Assembly (NCBI GenBank): GCA_004556395.1
Contig: SFHK01000034.1
Span: 1-24,155, forward strand
Direction of reading: 5' to 3'
DNA: 24,155 nucleotides
Origin: Clostridiales bacterium
Lineage (GTDB): Bacteria; Bacillota; Clostridia; Christensenellales; Aristaeellaceae
Under the pieces are notes generated by a model, which was not told where the DNA came from, did not search any database, and saw only the letters and a list, made by a program, of their open reading frames with translations. How positions within the stretch are numbered: position 1 is the first letter of the stretch; each line of letters opens with the position of its first letter. Below, piece by piece: positions 14,482 to 19,968 of the stretch. A program made the translations under genes and the position numbers.

Positions 14482-14534
14482 TTCTAACCTTTCTAACGTT
14501 TATGATTGACAAGAAAGGTTAGAAAGGTTAGAAT
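14482..14534 (+). promoter_or_regulatory. Repeat-packed operator/promoter of the AlbA_2 regulator
   Basis: The promoter is -35 TTGACA (14506-14511), a 17-nt spacer and -10 TAGAAT (14529-14534). TTCTAACCTTTCTAAC (14482-14497) is the exact reverse complement of GTTAGAAAGGTTAGAA (14518-14533), and each arm is itself a tandem of an 8-9-nt unit related to AAAGGTTAG. Two units fill the spacer and -10; two lie just upstream of the -35. Binding there would block RNA polymerase. Confidence 0.75.
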
Positions 14535-14567
14535 ACGGGCAAGATAAACTTGAAGGAGGCGGAGGAC

Positions 14568-15878
14568 GTGCGATTTCAGGAGACGGAAACGGTGGAGCTG
14601 AAGGCCATTGTTCGAGAGGAAATTAAGAAGGAGATTATCGCCTTTGCCAACTGCGAGGGCGGGACGATCTATGTGGGCGTGGCGGACGACGGTGAGGTGC
14701 TCGGCGTTGAGAACGCGGATGAATGTGCCCTGCAGATTTCCAACATGGTGCGGGACGCGGTGAAGCCCGACGTGACGATGTTCCTTCATTATGAAACGCT
14801 GGACTTTGACGGAAAGGCGGTCGTCGCGGTGCGCGTTCAGCGGGGCACGAATCGTCCCTACTATCTGGCAAAGAAGGGACTTCGGCCGGAGGGCGTTTAC
14901 GTGCGGCAGGGGTATTCCTCGGTTCCCGCGACGGACACGGCGATTCGGCAGATGATAAAGGAAACGGACGGGGACAGCTTTGAGGGGATGCGTTCCATCA
15001 ATCAGGCGCTGACGTTCGAGGCAGCCGAAAAGGAGTTTGCGCTGCGTAAGATCAGCTTCGGCCAGCCGCAGATGCAGACGCTGAAGCTGGTTTCCGCGGA
15101 CGGGCTCTATACCAATCTGGGGCTTCTGCTTTCCGATCAGTGCATGCACACCACCAAGCTGGCGGTGTTTGAGGGAACGGATCCGAACGAGTTTAAGGAT
15201 CGGCGGGAGTTCTCAGGTTCCCTTCTGAAGCAGCTGAACGAGGTGTATGAGTATATCGATTTCCGAAATCAGAACCACGCGACGTTTAACGGGCTTTTGC
15301 GCATCGATCACAGAGATTATCCGGAGGTGGCGCTTCGCGAGGCGCTGCTGAATTCCCTTGTGCACCGGGATTATTCGTATCGCGCCAGCACGCTGATCAG
15401 CCTGTACAGGAATCGAATGGAGTTTGTGACGCTGGGCGGCCTGCTCGCGGGGCTGGAACTGAACGACCTGATGATGGGCATTTCCGTGTGCCGGAATCCG
15501 CAGCTTGCAAATGTGTTTTATCGGCTGCAGCTGATTGAAGCGTACGGCACCGGCATACGCAAAATCATGGACGCATACGAGGGCGCGCGTGTGCAGCCGA
15601 GAATTGAGACTTCCAGCAACGCCTTTAAGCTGATTCTGCCCAACCGGAACGCCGCGCCGGAGGAATCGACCGTGAAGAGCGAACTCGCGCGGACGGCAAA
15701 CGAGGAAGCAATTCGCAAATACCTGCTGAACCACGATTCGATTACCCGCAAGGAAACGCAGGCGCTGCTGAAAACGGGGCAGTCGGCGGCGGGACGCATC
15801 CTGAAGGAAATGGTTGAAAACGGATGGCTCGCGCGGATTGGCAACGGCCGAAGCACGGGGTACGAGCTGCGGCAATAG
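14568..15878 (+). CDS. AlbA_2 / ATP-binding / winged-helix transcriptional regulator
   Basis: 436 residues. The N terminus (about 1-130) is an AlbA_2 (Schlafen-type) domain: ETETVELKAI, IIAFANCEGGTIYVGVADDG and GVYVRQGYSSVPA. A HATPase_c_4-like region follows, with EALLNSLVHRDYS (258-270, N262 and H266) and the glycine turn AYGTGIRKIMDAY (325-337). The C terminus (about 375-436) is a winged helix (ITRKETQALLKTGQSAAGR). This matches the RecG-like putative DNA-binding/ATP-binding regulators common in Firmicutes. It likely binds DNA, perhaps under nucleotide control, and may repress itself through the repeats in its promoter. The GTG at 14568 has AAGGAGG 8 nt upstream, better than the TTG at 14550, which overlaps it. 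Confidence 0.82.
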   Translation: MRFQETETVELKAIVREEIKKEIIAFANCEGGTIYVGVADDGEVLGVENADECALQISNMVRDAVKPDVTMFLHYETLDFDGKAVVAVRVQRGTNRPYYLAKKGLRPEGVYVRQGYSSVPATDTAIRQMIKETDGDSFEGMRSINQALTFEAAEKEFALRKISFGQPQMQTLKLVSADGLYTNLGLLLSDQCMHTTKLAVFEGTDPNEFKDRREFSGSLLKQLNEVYEYIDFRNQNHATFNGLLRIDHRDYPEVALREALLNSLVHRDYSYRASTLISLYRNRMEFVTLGGLLAGLELNDLMMGISVCRNPQLANVFYRLQLIEAYGTGIRKIMDAYEGARVQPRIETSSNAFKLILPNRNAAPEESTVKSELARTANEEAIRKYLLNHDSITRKETQALLKTGQSAAGRILKEMVENGWLARIGNGRSTGYELRQ

Positions 15879-15884
15879 GCGTTT

Positions 15885-16430
15885 CTATTCCAGACAGGGA
15901 AGCAGCGCGGCGCGGGCTTCGGCGCAGGAGCGGAAGAAGGCGGCGGTCTGCGGGACGAGGGTTTTGAGAAGATGGTCGGCTTCGGCGCGAGCCATGGCGT
16001 GGTCGGCGGGCGTGATTTCGTTCCGGGCGAGGGCGGCGTCCAGCTCGTCCGCGTCCAGAAGGGTCGCGCGGCTGTTCGGTTCCAGAACGATATCCAGAAA
16101 CAGGTCGACGAACCATGCGTCGTCGTTTTCGGGCAGGTGATTTTCGAGGGTTATGTCAATGTAGTTCTCGATGGGCTGCCCGGCCTCGTCGAACATGACC
16201 GTCATCCAGAAATGTCGGTTCTCCGGCGCGATTTGCAGCCAGCTGTAGCCGGTCTGCGTGATAGTGTGGCGGGAACCGGAGAGAACGACGGAAAACGGGG
16301 CGAGAACCTCGTCCATATATAAAAGACCCATGCGGCCGCGAACGCCGCTGTGCTCAAAGGGCATGACGGCGCAGCGGCGTTTTTCAATGCCGCGCCATTC
16401 CGCGCGGCGCATCGTTTTCTTCTTCAACAT
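15885..16430 (-). CDS. DUF402 domain protein
   Basis: 181 residues. The core (about 60-155) has the DUF402 pattern: W-x-IAPENRHFWMTVMFD, then PIENYIDITLEN, WFVDLFLDIVLEP and LLDADELDAAL-x-ITPADHAMA. Family members include a metal-dependent nucleoside di-/triphosphatase; the conserved acidic strand (D109, D113, D126-ADE) is the likely metal site. Function in this host is not established. The ATG at 16430 has GGAGG eight bases upstream. It is the last gene of the capA-lysM-mutY run, 69 nt after mutY, and its stop is only 6 nt from the convergent regulator's stop. Confidence 0.75.
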   Translation of the reverse strand: MLKKKTMRRAEWRGIEKRRCAVMPFEHSGVRGRMGLLYMDEVLAPFSVVLSGSRHTITQTGYSWLQIAPENRHFWMTVMFDEAGQPIENYIDITLENHLPENDDAWFVDLFLDIVLEPNSRATLLDADELDAALARNEITPADHAMARAEADHLLKTLVPQTAAFFRSCAEARAALLPCLE

Positions 16431-16499
16431 AACTGGGAACCTCCGTGGATGGTTTGGTATGTCGGTGCTTCCGCTTCGCGGCAGAAGGGAAAGAAACGT

Positions 16500-17561
16500 T
16501 CAGGTGTCGGCGGTTTTGGGGAAGCCGCGCAGGAGGGCTTCCGCTTCGCGACGATAAGCGGCGAGCGCCGTCGGCATGGGGAGGGCGGCGAGCGCTTCGG
16601 CGGAGACGAAGCCGTCGGCGGGGGCGTCGGCTTCGAAGAGAAAGCCGGTCATGTGCCATTCCAGATGGGAAAATACGTGCGTGGCGCGGGGCAGCGTTTT
16701 TACGAAGCGCGCGGAGACACCCAGCTCGTTCAGACAGGCGCGCACGTCCTCCGGCGTTCGCGCGTCCGGAAAGCCGGGAAATTCCCACAGCCCGGCCAGC
16801 AATCCCTTTGCCGGGCGGCGGCGCACGAACACGCGCCCATCATGCAGGACGAGCGCGACGGCGCGATTTTCGATGACGCGTGCCTTCTTTTCGGGCTTCA
16901 CGGGCAGCGTTCGCGGGTCGCCGAAGGCGTACGCGTCGCAGAAGGCGCGAACAGGGCAATCGTCGCATGTTGGATTGGGCGTGCAGACGAGCGCGCCCAG
17001 CCCCATCATGGCCTGATTGTATTCGCCGGTCCGCTCATGGGGCATCAGAAGCATGGCCTGCTCATGGAGCACCTGCGGCGTGCGGATTTCCGAGGTGATA
17101 TGGAACACGCGCGCCAGCACGCGCGCCTGATTGCCGTCCAGCGCCGGAACGCGCTCGCCGTAGGCGATGGACGCGATCGCGCCCGCGGCATAAGCGCCCA
17201 CGCCCGGCAGCGCGCGAAGAGTTTCGGCGGTTTTCGGGAATTCGCCGTTCATCTCCCGCGCGACCAGCTTCGCCGCGGCGTGCAGGTTGCGTGCACGGGA
17301 ATAGTAGCCCATGCCCTCCCAGAGCTTGAGCACCTTTTCCGGCTCGGCGTTCGCCAGATCGAATACCGTCGGGAACGCGCGCAGGAAGGTTTCGTAATAG
17401 CGCTTCACCGTCTCGGTGCGCGTCTGCTGAAGCATGATTTCGGAAAGCCAGATGCGGTAGGGGTCTGCTTCGCCGCGCCAAGGAAGGTCGCGGGCGTGCG
17501 TTTCGTGCCAGCGCAGAAGCGCGTCGGCGAAGCCGGTTTTGTCGGTTTGCAAATCAATCAC
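16500..17561 (-). CDS. mutY: A/G-specific adenine glycosylase MutY
   Basis: 353 residues. It removes adenine mispaired with 8-oxoguanine or guanine in base-excision repair. The helix-hairpin-helix glycosylase core shows catalytic E41 in IWLSEIMLQQT, the hairpin LPGVGAYAAGAI (118-129) and D142 in PALDGNQARVLAR. The iron-sulphur cluster ligands are C193, C199, C202 and C208. The C-terminal Nudix-like 8-oxoG recognition domain (about 230-350) has LLAGLWEFPGFPD and the THVFSH loop. The start is a GTG at 17561 that overlaps the upstream stop (GTGATTGA), so it is translationally coupled to the LysM-like gene. The first Cys spacing is x5 rather than the common x6. Confidence 0.93.
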   Translation of the reverse strand: MIDLQTDKTGFADALLRWHETHARDLPWRGEADPYRIWLSEIMLQQTRTETVKRYYETFLRAFPTVFDLANAEPEKVLKLWEGMGYYSRARNLHAAAKLVAREMNGEFPKTAETLRALPGVGAYAAGAIASIAYGERVPALDGNQARVLARVFHITSEIRTPQVLHEQAMLLMPHERTGEYNQAMMGLGALVCTPNPTCDDCPVRAFCDAYAFGDPRTLPVKPEKKARVIENRAVALVLHDGRVFVRRRPAKGLLAGLWEFPGFPDARTPEDVRACLNELGVSARFVKTLPRATHVFSHLEWHMTGFLFEADAPADGFVSAEALAALPMPTALAAYRREAEALLRGFPKTADT

Positions 17562-18018
17562 CTGTATAAAACAGCATTTTCATGCCCGGGTACGCCGCGC
17601 CCCACAGGGCGTTTACGGCGCGCTCGGAGAGCGTAAGCGCGGGCGCTTCGCCGGGAAGAATTGTGCGAAGCCGCCAGCGCGCGTCGATTTCCGGAAGGGT
17701 CAGCGGACGCGGCGCGTCCCACGGCGCGCGTTCGTTTGCGTGCGCCAGCACCGCGCGCAGCGGAAGCCCGGAGGCGCGGGCGATTTCCCGCGCGGAGCCG
17801 TAAAAGAACCGGTGTGCCTGCGCCGGGACGCGCGCGGCGAGCGCCGGGCAGGGAAAATCGCTCGACGCGCAGTCGTCCGGCACGTCGATTTCGCGGCCGG
17901 GCAGCAGCCACGCGGGCGAAAACAGCCGGTTGGCGCGCAGAATCGCGCACACGGGAACGCCTGCGCGCGTCGAGAGAAGCGCCGGCGTTTCGTTCGGCGC
18001 GACGACCGTTTTCCACAT
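17554..18018 (-). CDS. Small LysM-like protein
   Basis: 154 residues with no signal peptide. The N terminus (about 3-47) fits the LysM pattern: V-x-P-N-E-T-x4-STRAGVPVCAILRANRL, then WLLPGREIDVP. A second, weaker LysM-like segment may lie at about 70-108 (SAREIARASGLPLRAVLAHAN). LysM folds bind peptidoglycan or chitin-like sugars, but without an export signal this one might act in the mother cell or forespore, or rely on another route. The ATG at 18018 has AAAGGGG upstream. That ribosome site lies in the 3' arm of the hairpin at 18023-18060, so translation may be gated. It overlaps mutY by 8 nt and follows the CapA-like gene by 51 nt. Confidence 0.6.
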   Translation of the reverse strand: MWKTVVAPNETPALLSTRAGVPVCAILRANRLFSPAWLLPGREIDVPDDCASSDFPCPALAARVPAQAHRFFYGSAREIARASGLPLRAVLAHANERAPWDAPRPLTLPEIDARWRLRTILPGEAPALTLSERAVNALWGAAYPGMKMLFYTGD

Positions 18019-18022
18019 AATA

Positions 18023-18060
18023 CCGCCCCTTTCGGCGCAGTATATGCCGGAAAGGGGCGG
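18023..18060 (-). promoter_or_regulatory. Hairpin over the LysM gene ribosome site
   Basis: On the minus strand CCGCCCCTTTCCGGC pairs with GCCGAAAGGGGCGG with a single bulge and a 9-nt loop. The 3' arm contains the AAAGGGG ribosome site and ends 4 nt before the ATG. There is no T-run, so translation control is more likely than termination. Confidence 0.55.
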
Positions 18061-18069
18061 ATCATGCGG

Positions 18070-19695
18070 TCAGTCGGCAATCAGCGTGCCCGCGTTGCCC
18101 TTCTGCATGGCGTTGATGGACTCCTGATAGCTTTGCAGCATGCGGGTGTAGTCGGCGTCGCTCATGCCCTCGGGGCGGGTGTCCAGATACTTTCCGATGG
18201 GCACGACGGAGTAATCGTAGCCGTTTTCCTTATCGCCCGTGCGCCAGACCCACGTGGGCAGGTAGGACGGGTTGATGATGGAGAAGCTGCCGTCCGCCTG
18301 CTCCTGAATGGTGAAATCGAAGAGGATGCCGCCGTCGCGCAGCGGCAGACGCTGATCGCTCAGGAAGTTGCCCAGCGAATACAGGCACAGCGTCTGCTGC
18401 GCTTCTCCGAACTGGTTGGTGCCGGAGAGCCACGTGGCATATTGCACCACGTGCGGGTGACCGCCCACGATCACGTCGCAGCCGCTGGCTACCAGAATAT
18501 TGGCCAGCTTCTTCTGGTTGTCGTCGGGCATTTCTTCATATTCCTTGCCCCAGTGCATGTAGCACACGATCACGTCCGCGCCCGCGTCGCGCAGCGCTTT
18601 GGCGTCCTTCTTGGGGTCGGAATTCTTGGTGGCGTTCACGCCGAATTCCAGCGCGCGGGAGTCGACGCCCTTCTTGTCCATCTCGTTCAGCGACACCGTG
18701 TAGTTCATGAAGCCGACCTTGATGCCGTTGATTTCATAGACGACGGGCGTGTTCTTCTCCTCAGCGGAGCGGTTCGCGCCCACGTGCTTCAGGCCGACCT
18801 TTTCCACATTCGCGATTTCCGCCATCAGGCCGTCGAACCAGCCGTCCAGCATGTGGTTGTTGGCCAGCGTCAGCATGTCCACGCCCGCGTCCACCAGCGC
18901 GTAGAGGATGTGCGGCGGGGTGTTGAACTGCGGATAGCCGCTGTAGCCGTATTTGTAGTACTGCTTGCCGCCCATGGAGCCGTCCACGTTGGTGACGGTG
19001 AAGTCCGCGTTCTCCAGCTGGTCGCGGATCAGGTTCAGCATGGGACGGAAGTTGAACGGGTCGCTGCTGTTCGTCTGCTTTGCGAGCCTCGCGGCAGACT
19101 GGAAAACCACGTCGTGAATGACGAAGTCTCCGGCCGTGCGGATGGTCGCGGAGCGAAGACCGTTCGCGTCCGTGCGCACGTTCGCCGCGGGCGTGGGCAG
19201 CACGGCGGGCGCGGTGGGTTCCGCAGCGGCGGTTTCAGCAGGCTGCACGTCGATAACATTGTCGACGACCTGCGCGGCGGGGGTTTCCTGCGGCTCAGGC
19301 GTTTCCATATAAATCTGCGCCGGGCCGTTGTTGGCGACGGCGCGCTTGCCGGAGCTGCAGCCCGACGAGCACGACTTTACGCCCAGAATAATCAGCGCGA
19401 GGATACCGATCAGGATGATGACGATGATGGCGAGCGCCAGCACCATCGACCAGTTGGTATTTCTCTGCCTTCGGCTGTAGCGGGCGGGCGACGGGGACGG
19501 CCTTCTCTGCGGCGCGCTCCCGGCCGGTCTTTTCTTCGGAACGCCCGAGGCGGCCGCGCTTCCGACCGGTCTTTTCTTTGGCGCGCCCGAAGCGGATGTA
19601 CTTCCGGCCGGGCGTTTTTTCGGCGCGCTTCCTTCGCCCGCGGGGCGGGCGGCGTGACGGGGCGCGCCGGAAGTGGTTCTGCGTTTTTCCTCCAT
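18070..19695 (-). CDS. CapA-family membrane-anchored metallophosphatase-like protein
   Basis: 541 residues. The N-terminal cytoplasmic tail (1-82) is basic and contains three 14-residue repeats of the type APKKRPxGSxxASG. One membrane helix spans about 84-105, followed by a Cys-rich GVKSCSSGCSSGKR, a T/P/E-rich linker and an extracellular PGA_cap/CapA domain (about 182-500). The domain shows the metal-site motifs TAGD (D190), LANNHMLDG (N279, N280, H281), MHWGKEYE (H381), GGHPHVVQ (H413, H415) and YSLGNFLSD. CapA proteins are linked to poly-gamma-glutamate or other cell-surface polymers; many clostridial copies have unknown roles. No CapB/C genes are nearby, so capsule synthesis should not be assumed. 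AGGAGG precedes the ATG at 19695. Confidence 0.85.
   Translation of the reverse strand: MEEKRRTTSGAPRHAARPAGEGSAPKKRPAGSTSASGAPKKRPVGSAAASGVPKKRPAGSAPQRRPSPSPARYSRRQRNTNWSMVLALAIIVIILIGILALIILGVKSCSSGCSSGKRAVANNGPAQIYMETPEPQETPAAQVVDNVIDVQPAETAAAEPTAPAVLPTPAANVRTDANGLRSATIRTAGDFVIHDVVFQSAARLAKQTNSSDPFNFRPMLNLIRDQLENADFTVTNVDGSMGGKQYYKYGYSGYPQFNTPPHILYALVDAGVDMLTLANNHMLDGWFDGLMAEIANVEKVGLKHVGANRSAEEKNTPVVYEINGIKVGFMNYTVSLNEMDKKGVDSRALEFGVNATKNSDPKKDAKALRDAGADVIVCYMHWGKEYEEMPDDNQKKLANILVASGCDVIVGGHPHVVQYATWLSGTNQFGEAQQTLCLYSLGNFLSDQRLPLRDGGILFDFTIQEQADGSFSIINPSYLPTWVWRTGDKENGYDYSVVPIGKYLDTRPEGMSDADYTRMLQSYQESINAMQKGNAGTLIAD
19501..19626 (-). repeat. Three 42-nt coding repeats (KKRP units)
   Basis: These encode residues 24-65 of the CapA-like protein as APKKRPAGSTSASG, APKKRPVGSAAASG and VPKKRPAGSAPQRR. 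Copies differ mostly at synonymous or conservative sites. Confidence 0.8.
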
Positions 19696-19745
19696 TGAGG
19701 TCCTCCTGTGTAAGGCAGAAAGGATCTGCCGCGTATCCTTTCTTC

Positions 19746-19754
19746 ATTATAGCA
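19746..19754 (-). promoter_or_regulatory. Extended -10 promoter of the CapA operon
   Basis: TGC-TATAAT on the minus strand, about 50 nt upstream of the start. The -35 is weak (ATGGCA at 19770-19775, 18-nt spacer), so the extended -10 probably carries it. Confidence 0.6.
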
Positions 19755-19876
19755 CATCTTCCGCGCAAATGCCATATCGCGGCGCAATTCAGGCGATGAT
19801 CTTCATCGATATTTCAATTTTACACGGGCTTTGCCCCTAAATATTTCAAATTTATTTTTTTTATCTATCAAATCTA

Positions 19877-19905
19877 TTGACGAATGGACGCGGATGGTGT
19901 ATGAT
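19877..19905 (+). promoter_or_regulatory. Promoter of the repeat-protein gene
   Basis: -35 TTGACG (19877-19882), exact 17-nt spacer, -10 TATGAT (19900-19905). An AT-rich stretch with eight or more T lies just upstream (about 19840-19875) and may be an UP-type element. Confidence 0.7.
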
Positions 19906-19968
19906 TATAGCGACCAACATATAGATGTCATGTGTCATGCTCGACAGTTTGAATAAGGGAGAACGAAT

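Larger units (their letters stand above)
14084..14567. other. Intergenic region before the AlbA_2 regulator
   Basis: This 484-nt region holds a possible small ORF (14119 or 14185 to 14247, weak), a terminator (14268-14306), the second composite repeat (14322-14402) and the operator/promoter (14482-14534). The stretch 14084-14267 also contains the spaced inverted repeat GCAAAT/ATTTGC (near 14136 and 14179) around a GTTTAC/GTAAAAC pair, perhaps a folded 3' tail. I see no recognisable gene. Confidence 0.6.

Noticed and set aside
18070..19695. Capsule (poly-gamma-glutamate) biosynthesis operon
   Set aside because: Only a CapA-like domain is present; no CapB, CapC or CapE/PgdS-like genes are in the window.
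17539..19698. 719-codon plus-strand frame
   Set aside because: Shadow opposite mutY/LysM/CapA-like genes, with Arg/Val/His-rich composition typical of antisense GC-rich DNA.
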